Notes under the pieces: generated by a model
Told to the model about the DNA's origin: nothing
What the model saw: only the letters and a program-made list of their open reading frames with translations
Database searches by the model: none
NCBI GenBank assembly: GCA_963809795.1
Contig: CAWELN010000019.1
Coordinates: forward strand, 1-64,000
Direction of reading: 5' to 3'
DNA from: DASUAS01 sp963809795
GTDB lineage: Bacteria; Actinomycetota; Acidimicrobiia; IMCC26256; DASPTH01
Length of the DNA stretch: 64,000 nucleotides
Part shown: positions 8,328-17,009 of the stretch, in pieces
Layout: the number at the start of each line of letters is the position of its first letter
Position numbering within the stretch: the stretch's first letter is position 1
Program-made: the position numbers and the translations under genes

Positions 8328-9212
8328 ATGAACACACTGCGGTTCCGACCCGCGCATGTGAGAGTGGCGGCCAGCCGATCCACATGGTGCCGACGCGTCC
8401 TGCACCACCCGCCACGGCCACCCCCCAGCGCCGCGATGGGGAGCCGCGTGACGTCACTCTCGACGCAGACCGCACGTACGCCGACTTGCTCGACTTGCTC
8501 GGCGTCCACAAAGTCACCGCGGCCCTCCACCTCGCCCGAGAAGTTGCACAAGCCCTTGCGCACCTCGATCCCGATCTCGTACGGACGGCTGTCCCCCGCG
8601 GCCGGCGGCTGGCTGCCGATGGCCGGTCAGGTGGGGCGGCACAGGGCCATCTCGCCCGACAAGGCGTCCGCGAGGGCGATCTGTTCCTGTTCTACGGCTG
8701 GTTCCGTCGAGACGCGGCACGTGGAACATGGCCTTCGCTATGCCCGTGGTTCCGATGACGTCCACGCTCTCTGGGGATACCTCGAGGTGGGCCAGGTCTG
8801 GAATGTCGCCGAGACGCCGGAGCCGCCTGCGTGGGCAACAGGTCACCCGCACTTCAGGTACCGCGACAAGAAACCGTTCACGAACCCCAACAACACAGTG
8901 TACGTCGCGACCGAGCGTCTGTCGTTTGATCCTCGACTTCCTGGGGGCGGGACCGCTCGGGTCATACCGGCCGCAGCTCCGCCTTACGCAACAAGGACGA
9001 CTCGCAGCCACTGGGACCTCCCGATCTCCTTCCAACCCGCGGCATGGGTGCGAGCATGACCTACAACCCTGCGGACCAAGTTCACTGCGAGCGCGGACGG
9101 TCGACGCACGATGCTGTCGTCCAATCCGATCGGACAGGAGTTCGTTGTCTCCGAGGCCACCGACGAGATTCACGAATGGATCGTGGAGGTCTTCGAAGGC
9201 CGAGGGCATTGA
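8328..9212 (+). pseudogene. Nmad3-like protein (nucleotide modification-associated domain 3), decayed
   Basis: Family-like segments occur in order but in three frames: HLDPDL and GAAQGHLARQGV, then GDLFLFYGWFR (about 8680-8710), VHALWGYLEVGQVWNV, HPHFRYRDKK, NNTVYVATERLSFDP, PGAGPLGSYRPQLRLTQ, and finally NPIGQEFVVSEATDEI...W ending at TGA 9212. Total length, about 295 codons, equals that of intact relatives. I recognise these as hallmarks of the Nmad3 family, proposed from comparative genomics to act with hypermodified DNA bases (established proposal; activity unproven). At least three indels make it non-functional. It sits directly downstream of the IS110 element, suggesting it was carried on mobile or phage DNA. 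Confidence 0.5.
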
Positions 9213-9281
9213 ATTCCTGGTACTCGTGGTTGCGGCCGGCCAGGGTGACACGCTGACCGCCCAGATCGGCGATGGGTCCAC

Positions 9282-10809
9282 CTAATCGCTTCGGCCGAAG
9301 CGGCTGTCAGGTCGCGCGGTGGACTGCAGTGCGTCGCCGCGTGAGGCATCTCGACCACGGGTGGCAGGCACGAAAGCATTCAAAGCGAAGAGAACCATCG
9401 CCACGAGATACGACGCGATCAGGACGAGGCTCGGGATCGGTGGCGACCAAATTGCCTCGCTGAAGAACCAGAACGGCCCGCGCTTGCCGACCGAGTAGCT
9501 GCGCAGTGGTTGCCAATACGCCACAACCTGCGCGATGGTCAGCGAGACGACGAGTACGGCGACGAGACGCCGCGTGGAGAGCCGGATCCTGGTCGCCTCG
9601 GACACCCCGAACCCGGCGAGCAGGGGGATGCTCACCGCGAGGGGCAACGTATAACGGCCCTGCCACTGATATCCGACATCACGCACCTGCCAGGCTTCGA
9701 GGAGCACGGGAAGCACCAGGGTCAATCCGATCGCCAAGGTGAGCGCGAGAGCCCACGGACGCGACGAAACGAGGATTGCAAGCCCGATCATGCCGCCCAG
9801 CGCGAGGAACCACACCGCGAAGGTGAGCGACGGTGCCGCGATGTCTATCCAGCCGAACACCGCGATCATCTGTCGCACCAACCCGTCAACCTTTCCGATG
9901 CTGTGCTGCAGGATCGTCCATGTGCTCAGCGTTCCGCTCGGCGGTGTGCCGAGGTAATGACGCGCGTCGAAGAGGCCTTGCCAGACATCCCAGGCGAGCA
10001 CGAGCACAGTGGCGGAGACGATTCCCGCCAACCACCAGCGGCAACGTATGGAGCTCCATAGACGTGCAACGCCACGGCGTCGGGCGATGATGAAGAGCAC
10101 CACACCGGCGAGCGCGAGCCAGAGGGGGCCGAGAGGACGAGCGATGACGAGCGCAATCGCGGCAATGCCCAATCGATCGACGAGTCGATTGCTGAAGCGC
10201 CCCTGGGCCGCGCGCGCGGCCAAGAGAGCACCGCTCGCCCAGACGGCGATCGCAGCGGCGATCTCAAGCCCGCCTGGATTCACAGACCCTGCAAGAAACA
10301 GCACGGTCGGTGTCACCGCGAGCAAGAGTCCCGCCCCGGCGAAGGTTGGGAGCTGCGCCTCAGACGCGGTGACGAACGCGGACGCTAGGAGTGCGGCAGC
10401 AAGGAGCACGCTGACGAAGCGCATCAGGTCGAGCTGGACCATCCCCGGGCTCGTGACGAGGGTAGGAAGCCCAACGGCGAGATAGTAAGCAGGGAAGTAG
10501 CGGCCGGTGTACGTGCGGACAGATCCGGTGCGAGAGCTGCTCGTGATCGAGAAGCAGAACCGGCCCCGTGTTCCTGGGGTTGAACGAGCAGCGGCGGCCT
10601 AGGTTCCGGTACACGACTGGTCCCGTCACTTCACGAAAAACAGGGCCCTTGTCGTGGCCCAGCAGCTGGCCATGGGCCACGGACCAGGCGCGGACCACAT
10701 GCGACCCCTCGTCTGGTGCCCCGAACGCGGGTGTGGCGACAACCCACAGCGCCCCGAGGATCACGAGCAAAGCGAAGCTCCGGAGCCACATCCTCCTCCG
10801 CAGCCACAC
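9282..10809 (-). pseudogene. DUF2142-family polytopic membrane protein, one frameshift
   Basis: The N-terminus from about 10809 (GTG) or 10791 (ATG) gives one membrane helix then GAPDEGSHVVRAWSV, the conserved DUF2142 start. Near 10570 the frame changes and continues with YTGRYFPAYYLAVGLP, also diagnostic, and then about 386 residues with roughly ten hydrophobic helices including TPTVLFLAGSVNPGGLEI. The total is about 500 residues, normal for the family. DUF2142 proteins are predicted glycosyltransferase-like (GT-C fold) membrane proteins found in polysaccharide clusters; no reaction is established. With only one indel the gene may be intact in the cell. Confidence 0.7.
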
Positions 10810-10918
10810 CCAGAAGCCCAACTGCGCGACCGCTTCGCGGGCTTCAGATTTGCCAGAACCCCCCACGGCTGCCACGCAGCATGAGACTAGATGACTGAAC
10901 CGAAAGGGGGACCAACGA

Positions 10919-11105
10919 AGTCCGCGTCTCTCCTCGTTCTCGTCGTCGGCCGCGACGGTCACGACGATCGCCCGGGTCTCGATGCGCGCCAGGGCGACGA
11001 GGTCGGGCGTGAGCGCGCGGACGGTGCCGGCGTCGGCGAGCTCCACGAGGTGGTCGTGACGGTTGCGCGCCACGCGCACCGGGGTCGCGCCCCGTGCGGC
11101 CGCAC
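10919..11105 (-). pseudogene. stray 190-bp fragment of phzF
   Basis: This segment repeats 13697-13886 (inside phzF) in the same orientation with about 90% identity. It encodes GATPVRVARNRHDHLVEL, GTVRALTPDLVALARIET and AIVVTVAADDENEE in one frame. It ends abruptly on both sides and has no start, so it is a duplicated piece and not a gene. It keeps one G that is missing from phzF at about 13805, which shows what the unbroken phzF reading frame looks like. The rest of 10810-11291 holds no recognisable gene. Confidence 0.8.
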
Positions 11106-11291
11106 CGTAGACGGTCGGCGAAGTCGAGGCTTCGATCTCGACACAAGGCCTCATGGCCGGAATGGTCCGCATCGAGAACGACGACGGCATGTTGTGCGGG
11201 ACTGCGCTCTCGACGATGCTCTGGCTCTCCGGCGATCCCATCACCGGACCCCGTGGATGAGCACGCTGAGGTCTCACGAAAGGGGAAGCAC

Positions 11292-11693
11292 GTGATCTTT
11301 CCAGAGATATTCAAGTTGCATCCGCACCCGACAACCCTGGATCGCGACCTGCTCCTGCGCTGCATTCAAGAGTGTCTCGACTGCATCGCCAGCTGTACGG
11401 CCTGCGCCGACGACTGTCTCAGCGAAGACGATCGCGCCGACCTGGTTCGCTGCATACGGCTCGACCTCGACTGCGCCGACGTTTGCTCTGCCACCGCCCG
11501 CATCCTGACGCGGCAGACGACGCCCGACCTTCGCCTCATCCGCGCGAGCGTGGAAGCCTGTGCGGTCGCCTGCTTGGCCTGCGCCGAGGAGTGCGAGTTG
11601 CACGCTGCTCGCCACGAGCACTGCCGCCTCTGCGCCGAGATGTGTCGAGGCTGCAAGCAGATCTGCGACGACCTCCTCGCAACCCTTGGCTGA
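11292..11693 (+). CDS. four-helix-bundle copper storage protein (Csp3-like)
   Basis: 133 residues from GTG 11292, preceded by AAAGGGGAAG. It has 18 cysteines, nearly all spaced as CxxxC or CxxC along predicted helices (CIQECLDCIASCTAC, CIRLDLDCADVC, CAVACLACAEEC, HCRLCAEMCRGCKQIC). This is the layout of the Csp/DUF326 copper storage proteins, which fill the core of a four-helix bundle with Cu(I) (family knowledge). There is no signal peptide or Tat motif, so the cytosolic Csp3 type fits. It is followed on the same strand by DUF1326 and DUF2182 genes, both with conserved cysteines, suggesting a metal-handling cluster. The function is well supported, the metal inferred from the family. Confidence 0.88.
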   Translation: MIFPEIFKLHPHPTTLDRDLLLRCIQECLDCIASCTACADDCLSEDDRADLVRCIRLDLDCADVCSATARILTRQTTPDLRLIRASVEACAVACLACAEECELHAARHEHCRLCAEMCRGCKQICDDLLATLG

Positions 11694-11957
11694 CATCACA
11701 GAATCGGGAGGCGCCCCGGGCCTTGCGCAGAACCGCCCCTCGGCGTGTGCTCGGGAGCGGGTTTTGGGGCTGGCGGCCCCTCTCAGCCAGGCCTGACGAT
11801 AGACACCTTGCGGGTTTCGGTTTACGTTTGAACCCATCGGGTGTTCTGCGTCGTGTGTCCGAGTTGGCGACAAGTCTCGGGCAGGGTCAGGGCTGTGAGT
11901 GCAGGAGATTCGGCACGCGGCCGGGCAGGCTGTTGTCGGCTTTCGGAAGGGGTTGGA

Positions 11958-12560
11958 ATGTCTTGGAACCTCAAGGGCAGTTACGTCGAGACCTGCTCGT
12001 GTGAGCTGATGTGCCCGTGCAACCTGTCGTTCGACCACGGCGCCACCTACGACTTCTGTCGGGTCACGCTGGTGTTCAATCTCCGCGAAGGCGTGATCGA
12101 GGGCACCGACATCGCCGGGTTGAAGGTCGCGGCGATCGCGGACACGCCGAAGGTCATGACCGACGGGAACTGGCGGCTCGGTGTCTTCATCGATGAGCAG
12201 GCAACGGACGAGCAGTTCGACAAGCTGGTGCAGGTGTTCAGCGGCCAGCTCGGGGGACCGATGGGTGCGCTGGCTCCGTTGGTGGGTGAGATGCTCGGGG
12301 TCGAACGAGCCGCGATCGACGTGCACGACGATGGACTCCGTCACCGCGTCCGCGTCGATGATGTGATCGAGTTCGAGATCGAGGACATCGTCCCGTTCGG
12401 GGTGGAGACGGGTCAGCCGGTTCGGTTTGATGGCATGTTCCATCCGGTTGGTTCGAATCTCACGATGGCGGAGGCGAAGAGCTCGCGGATCAACGCCTTC
12501 GGTATCCAGTACGAGGGCAAGACCGGCCTCTCGACCTCCGAGTTCGCCTGGGCGGTGTGA
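11958..12560 (+). CDS. DUF1326 domain-containing protein
   Basis: 200 residues from ATG 11958, with a GAAGGGG ribosome-binding site 7 bp upstream. It starts SWNLKGSYVETCSCELMCPC, and this N-terminal CxC...CPC cluster is characteristic of DUF1326. The rest is a compact alpha/beta protein with FDHGATYDFCRV, VFIDEQATDEQ and GGPMGALAPLV. There is no signal peptide. The biochemical role of DUF1326 is not established; the cysteines suggest metal or thiol chemistry. Only 4 bp separate it from the DUF2182 gene, a pairing commonly seen for these two families, so the two proteins probably act together. Confidence 0.85.
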   Translation: MSWNLKGSYVETCSCELMCPCNLSFDHGATYDFCRVTLVFNLREGVIEGTDIAGLKVAAIADTPKVMTDGNWRLGVFIDEQATDEQFDKLVQVFSGQLGGPMGALAPLVGEMLGVERAAIDVHDDGLRHRVRVDDVIEFEIEDIVPFGVETGQPVRFDGMFHPVGSNLTMAEAKSSRINAFGIQYEGKTGLSTSEFAWAV

Positions 12561-12564
12561 CGCC

Positions 12565-13395
12565 ATGAGCGCGCCGGCAGTGCAACGCCGCCCCCAGGGT
12601 GGTGGGCTTGCGCCGGCATATTCCGCGGTGCGCACGCGACGCGGGCTGGTGGTCGTGCTGTTCGCGCTCGCGGCGGCTGGGTGGTGGTGGACCGCTGACC
12701 AGATGCAGGGAATGGACAACGGACCCTGGACTCATCTCGGAACCCTCGGGTGGTTCCTGACGGTCTGGATCGTGATGATGGCAGCGATGATGTTCCCGTC
12801 GGTCGCGCCCACCGTCGCGTTGTACTCGCGCATGACCCGGCAACGATCTCCGCTGTCGCCGCTCATGTTCACGGCGGGCTATCTCGTCACCTGGGCTGCC
12901 GTTGGCGCGTTCGTGTTCGCGGGTAGCGCGATCGTGGACTCAGTCTGGGGTGGCATCCTCGCGTGGGACCGCGCCGGGCGATGGGCGGCAGGCGCCACGC
13001 TCATCCTCGCGGCGGTCTACCAACTGACCCCGCTCAAGGACGTTTGCCTCGGGAAGTGCCGCAGCCCGCTCGGCTTCCTCCTCGGCTCTTGGCGCGAAGG
13101 CCCGTCGGGCGCGCTGCGAATGGGCGCCAAGAATGGTGGCTGGTGCGTCGGGTGTTGCTGGGCACTCATGGCAGCACTCTTCGCGTTGGGCATCATGAGC
13201 CTCACGTGGATGGCCGTCATCGCCGGTTTGATCGCAATCGAGAAGACGCTTCCATTTCGTCGCGTCGCCTCGTACGGGACCGCGGCGATCCTCTTGAGCT
13301 TGGGCGCGCTCGTACTCATCGCACCAGCCGCGATGCCAGGCCTGAGCACACCAACCCAGGCTCCGATGCACGACATGTCCATGATGAGGTCCTAG
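12565..13395 (+). CDS. DUF2182 family metal-binding integral membrane protein
   Basis: 276 residues with about seven hydrophobic helices after a 35-residue cytoplasmic head. Family landmarks: MMAAMMFPSVAPTV in helix 2, YQLTPLKDVCLGKCRSP after helix 4, and GGWCVGCCWALMAALF before helix 5. The paired CxxxC and CxxCC motifs are why the family is described as predicted metal-binding. The tail MHDMSMMRS is Met/His-rich, another copper-type ligand set. It is cotranscribed with DUF1326 (start 4 bp after its stop) and lies 1.3 kb downstream of the Cys-rich Csp. A membrane partner in copper trafficking is a reasonable inference, not proven. Confidence 0.85.
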   Translation: MSAPAVQRRPQGGGLAPAYSAVRTRRGLVVVLFALAAAGWWWTADQMQGMDNGPWTHLGTLGWFLTVWIVMMAAMMFPSVAPTVALYSRMTRQRSPLSPLMFTAGYLVTWAAVGAFVFAGSAIVDSVWGGILAWDRAGRWAAGATLILAAVYQLTPLKDVCLGKCRSPLGFLLGSWREGPSGALRMGAKNGGWCVGCCWALMAALFALGIMSLTWMAVIAGLIAIEKTLPFRRVASYGTAAILLSLGALVLIAPAAMPGLSTPTQAPMHDMSMMRS

Positions 13396-13433
13396 CCCTC
13401 GAGCGAATCGACCCGGTGGGGCGCCGCCGTGGT

Positions 13434-13462
13434 CGGTGCGCGCCGAGCGCGTCGCCGCACCG
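13434..13462. terminator. possible bidirectional terminator between DUF2182 and phzF
   Basis: Arms cggtgcg (13434-13440) and cgcaccg (13456-13462) flank a 15-nt G+C-rich loop in the 73-bp gap between two converging genes. There is no T-tract. The position makes sense; the structure alone is modest. Confidence 0.35.
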
Positions 13463-13468
13463 GCGTGA

Positions 13469-14277
13469 CTACTCGACGAGCTCGCCGTGCACGACGGTGA
13501 CGGCGTGCCCGCCGAGGCGGACCCGCTCGTCGCTCACCTCGACCTGCACGATGCCACCCCGCGCCGACACCTGGTGCCCGACGAGCGACGTCCGCCCGGT
13601 GCGCGGCGCCCACCACGGGCCGAGCGCGCAGTGGGCCGAACCGGTGACGGGGTCCTCGTCGATCCCGACGCGCGGCGCGAAGCACCGCGACACGAAGTCC
13701 GCGCCTTCCTCGTTCCCGTCGTCGGCCGCGGCGGTCACGACGATCGCCCGCGTCTCGATGCGCGCCAGGGCGACGAGGTCGGGCGTGAGCGCGCGCACGG
13801 TGCCGCGTCGGCCAGCTCCACGAGGTGGTCGTGACGGTTGCGCGCCACGCGCACCGGCGTCGCGCCCAGCGCGGCCGCCAGCCCGGCCGGTTCCTCGATC
13901 TCCTCCGACGGCAGGGCCGGGAAGTCCATCCAGATGGTCTCGTCGCGGTCGACGGTGCACGTGAGCGGGCCGCTCGCGGTGGCGAACACCAACGGTTCCT
14001 CGGGCGAGCGTGTCCCCGACTCCCACAGCACGTGCGCGGTCGCGAGCGTCGCGTGCCCGCAGAGGTCGACCTCCACCCGCGGGGTGAACCAGCGCAACGG
14101 CAGCTGGTCGCCCTCGTCGTCGACCACGACGAAGGCGGTCTCGGAGAGGTTCATCTCGGCCGCGACCGCGAGCATCCACGCGTCGTCACGCGGGGCGTCC
14201 AGCACGCACACCGCGGCCGGGTTGCCGCGGAACGGTTGCTCGGTGAAGGCGTCGACCTGGAAGAGCGCCGGGCTCAC
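13469..14277 (-). CDS. PhzF-family isomerase (one-base deletion in the reading frame)
   Basis: GTG 14277 overlaps the stop of the carboxylase gene (GTGA). The N-terminal domain (FQVDAFTEQPFRGNPAAV, then VDLCGHATLATAHVL) and the C-terminal domain (FAPRVGIDEDPVTGSAHCALGPWW) are the two mirror-image halves of the PhzF fold, about 269 residues. Family members are isomerases or epimerases related to diaminopimelate epimerase; the substrate is unknown here. The frame breaks at about 13805. A duplicate fragment at 10919-11105 has one more G there (GTGCCGGCG against GTGCCGCG) and reads through, so a single-base deletion, natural or from sequencing, is the cause. Apart from this the gene looks healthy. 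Confidence 0.8.
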
Positions 14278-16037
14278 TCGATGACGAGCAGCACGTCGCC
14301 GGTGCCGACGGTGTCGCCCTCGGCGACCCGGACCTCCTGCACCGTGCCCGACTTCTCGGCGGTGATGTGGTTCTCCATCTTCATCGCCTCGAGCACGAGC
14401 ACCGACTGCCCGGCTTCCACCGCGTCGCCCGCGGCGACCAGCACCTTCACGATCGTGCCCTGCATCGGCGCGCTGATGGTGCCGCTCCCCGCCGCACCGC
14501 CGGAGCCGCTGGCCCCCGGGCGCGGTCGGGCGGACCGCTTCCTCGGCGCCGCGCTGGCCGCGGCCGCCTCGGGCAGCCAGAGCTTCACCGAGTAGCGCTT
14601 GCCGTCGACCTCCACCGGCACCGTGCGTTCCAGCAGCGGCTCGGCCGCCTCGGCGTCCTCGGCCACCGGGGTCGACGGCGCGGTCACCGCGAACGACGCC
14701 GGGTCGACCTCCTCCTCGACCCACTTCGTCGAGTGGCGGACGGCGGCGAAGTCGGGGTTCGACAGCAGCGCGACGTGCGCGGGGATGGTGGTGCTCAGCC
14801 CCGAGATCTCGAACTCGCCCAGCGCCCGCAGCATGCGGTGACGCGCCGCCTCGCGGTCGGGACCCCACACCACGAGCTTGCCGATCAGGTTGTCGTAGTG
14901 CTGGGAGACGGTGTCGCCCTGCGCGTACCCGCCGTCCCAGCGCACGCCGGGTCCGCCGGGCAGCCGGAGGTGGGTGATGGTGCCGGGGGAGGGGAGGAAG
15001 CCGGCGGCGGGGTCCTCGGCGTTGATGCGGCACTCGATGGAGTGGCCGTGGTGCTCGACGTCGGCGGCGGTGAACGAGAGCGGCTCACCGGAGGCCACCC
15101 GCAGCTGCTCGGCGACGAGGTCGCGCTGGGTGACCTCCTCGGTGACGCAGTGCTCCACCTGGAGGCGGGTGTTCATCTCCAGGAACCAGAACTCGCCGTC
15201 CTGGTAGAGGCACTCGACCGTGCCCGCGTTCACGTACCCACACCCGCGGGCCACCTTCACCGCGGCCTCGTTCATCGCCGCCCGGATCTCGTCGCTCAGC
15301 GCGGGCGCGGGGCTCTCCTCGATGAGCTTCTGGTGCCGGCGCTGCGTCGAGCAGTCGCGCTCGCCCAGGCACACGACGTTGCCCTGCGTGTCGGCGAACA
15401 CCTGCAGCTCGATGTGGCGGGGCTTGGTGAGGTAGCGCTCCATGTAGCACTCGCCCCGCCCGAAGTAGGCGACGGCCTCACGCGCCGCCGACTCGAACGC
15501 CGACGCGGCGTCGTCGGGACCGTGGGCGATCTTCAGTCCGCGCCCGCCACCGCCGTAGGCGGCCTTGATCGCGACCGGCCAGCCGAACTCGTTGCCGAAG
15601 GCGACGACCTCGGAGGCGTCCTGGATGGGCTCGAGGGTGCCGGGCACCGACTCCACGTCGGCGGCGGCGGCCGCCTTCCGCGACGAGATCTTGTCGCCCA
15701 TGATCTCGATCGCCTCGGGGGGCGGGCCGATCCACGCGACGCCCCGCTCGCTGATGGCGCGGGCGAAGTCGGCGTTCTCGGAGAAGAAGCCGTACCCCGG
15801 GTGCACGGCCTCGGCGCCGCTGCGCTCGATGGCGTCGAGGATGGCCTCGGTGTTGAGGTAGCTCTCGGCCGCGGTCTGACCGCCGAGCGCGTACGCCTCG
15901 TCGGCGTAGCGCACGTGCATCGCGTCGCGGTCGAGCTCGGAGTAGACCGCGACGGTGGTGATGCCGAGCTCTCGGCAGGTGCGCATGACCCGAACCGCGA
16001 TCTCGCCCCGGTTCGCGATGAGGACCTTCTTGAACAC
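14274..16037 (-). CDS. accA3: acetyl/propionyl-CoA carboxylase alpha chain (biotin carboxylase + BCCP)
   Basis: 587 residues from GTG 16037. Residues 1-450 are biotin carboxylase: KKVLIANRGEIAVRVMRTC, HPGYGFFSEN, AAYGGGGRGLKI (ATP-grasp glycine loop), GERDCSTQRRHQKLIEE and FLEMNTRLQVEH. After a Pro/Ala-rich linker comes the biotin carboxyl carrier domain with EAMKMENH; Lys553 is the biotin site. It carboxylates biotin with bicarbonate and ATP and passes the CO2 to a beta subunit that is not in this window. BirA, which attaches the biotin, is encoded divergently 44 bp away. The length and domain order match actinobacterial AccA3/AccA1; which acyl-CoA is used depends on the missing beta subunit. 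Confidence 0.93.
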   Translation of the reverse strand: MFKKVLIANRGEIAVRVMRTCRELGITTVAVYSELDRDAMHVRYADEAYALGGQTAAESYLNTEAILDAIERSGAEAVHPGYGFFSENADFARAISERGVAWIGPPPEAIEIMGDKISSRKAAAAADVESVPGTLEPIQDASEVVAFGNEFGWPVAIKAAYGGGGRGLKIAHGPDDAASAFESAAREAVAYFGRGECYMERYLTKPRHIELQVFADTQGNVVCLGERDCSTQRRHQKLIEESPAPALSDEIRAAMNEAAVKVARGCGYVNAGTVECLYQDGEFWFLEMNTRLQVEHCVTEEVTQRDLVAEQLRVASGEPLSFTAADVEHHGHSIECRINAEDPAAGFLPSPGTITHLRLPGGPGVRWDGGYAQGDTVSQHYDNLIGKLVVWGPDREAARHRMLRALGEFEISGLSTTIPAHVALLSNPDFAAVRHSTKWVEEEVDPASFAVTAPSTPVAEDAEAAEPLLERTVPVEVDGKRYSVKLWLPEAAAASAAPRKRSARPRPGASGSGGAAGSGTISAPMQGTIVKVLVAAGDAVEAGQSVLVLEAMKMENHITAEKSGTVQEVRVAEGDTVGTGDVLLVIE

Positions 16038-16069
16038 GTAACCCTCGATGGTCTGGCGACAGGTCGCCG

Positions 16070-16076
16070 TATCCTA
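16070..16076. promoter_or_regulatory. overlapping divergent -10 elements of birA and the carboxylase gene
   Basis: TATCCT (16070-16075, plus strand) lies 6 nt before the birA GTG. The same bases shifted by one give TAGGAT (16076-16071, minus strand) 33 nt before the carboxylase GTG. Both fit the actinobacterial TANNNT -10 pattern, so the two promoters would compete for polymerase. Confidence 0.45.
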
Positions 16077-16081
16077 CGGCG

Positions 16082-16810
16082 GTGCCTCCACCGGTCCGCA
16101 CCTCGGAAGTGGGGCGGTGGCGGGTCGAGCACTTCGCCGAGCTCGACTCGACCAACCGCCACGTGCTCGATGCGGCCCGGGCCGGTGCCGCGGACGGGCT
16201 GGTGGCGGTGGCCGACGTCCAGACCGCGGGCCGGGGCCGCCTCGACCGGACCTGGCAGGCGCCGCCCGGCTCGTCACTGCTGGTCTCGGCCCTGGTGCGC
16301 ACCCCGGGCGACGCCGGGCCGGTGGTGATGGCCGCGGCGGTGGCCCTGGCGGGCGCGGTCGACCGGGTGGCCGGGGTGCCGGCGATGCTCAAGTGGCCCA
16401 ACGACCTCGTGGTCGGCGACCGGAAGCTGGCCGGGCTCCTCGCCGAGCGCGACGGCGACGCGCTGGTCGTGGGCGCGGGCTGCAACGTGAACTGGGAGCG
16501 GTTCCCGGACGACCTGGCCGGGTCGGCCACCTCGTGCAACCTCGAGGCCGGCCATCCCGTCGACCGCGACGAGCTGCTCGTCGCCTTCCTCGACGGCTTC
16601 GCCGCCGTCCTCGAGCAGGGTGGTGGCGTGGTCGACGAGTACCGCGCCCGGCTGGCGACCCTGGGTCGGCGCGTGCGGGTCGAGCCGGTGCGCGGCGACC
16701 CGCTGCTCGGCACCGCGGTCGACGTCACCGACGACGGCGCGCTGGTCGTGCGCGACGACGCCGGCACCGACCACGCCGTCGCCACCGCCGACGTCGTCCA
16801 CCTCCGCTGA
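16082..16810 (+). CDS. birA: biotin--[acetyl-CoA-carboxylase] ligase
   Basis: 242 residues from GTG 16082. Catalytic-domain motifs: ELDSTNRHVLDAAR, TAGRGRLDRTW (the biotinyl-AMP loop, GRGRxxR), LKWPNDLVVGDRKLAGLL with the catalytic Lys region, and VVGAGCNVNW. A small C-terminal SH3-like domain (VRVEPVRGDPLLGTAVDVTDDGAL) follows. No N-terminal HTH is present, so this is the mono-functional ligase that does not act as a repressor. It uses ATP to join biotin to the EAMKM lysine of the carboxylase encoded head-to-head next door. A TATCCT hexamer 6 nt upstream of the start suggests a leaderless mRNA. Confidence 0.93.
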   Translation: MPPPVRTSEVGRWRVEHFAELDSTNRHVLDAARAGAADGLVAVADVQTAGRGRLDRTWQAPPGSSLLVSALVRTPGDAGPVVMAAAVALAGAVDRVAGVPAMLKWPNDLVVGDRKLAGLLAERDGDALVVGAGCNVNWERFPDDLAGSATSCNLEAGHPVDRDELLVAFLDGFAAVLEQGGGVVDEYRARLATLGRRVRVEPVRGDPLLGTAVDVTDDGALVVRDDAGTDHAVATADVVHLR

Positions 16811-17009
16811 CCGCGCGGCTGCTGGCTTCTGGCGTCGTACGCTCGTCACTCTGACGCGTGCGTCACGCCCTCAGACAGCAGACGATGTGCTCACTCCAGC
16901 GGAAACGCGCCATGCTTGGTTGGCCGCGTGAACGTCGAGCAGTCAACTGGACGCGGGACCGACTCCACCGGATGAGCGTGTTCGTGTGATTCTCGGATCG
17001 GAGGTGTCC

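Noticed and set aside
11153..11260. Short plus-strand frame reading RIENDDGMLCG...GDPITGPRG
   Set aside because: Looks protein-like but is under 40 residues, matches no family I know and lies among duplicated fragments.
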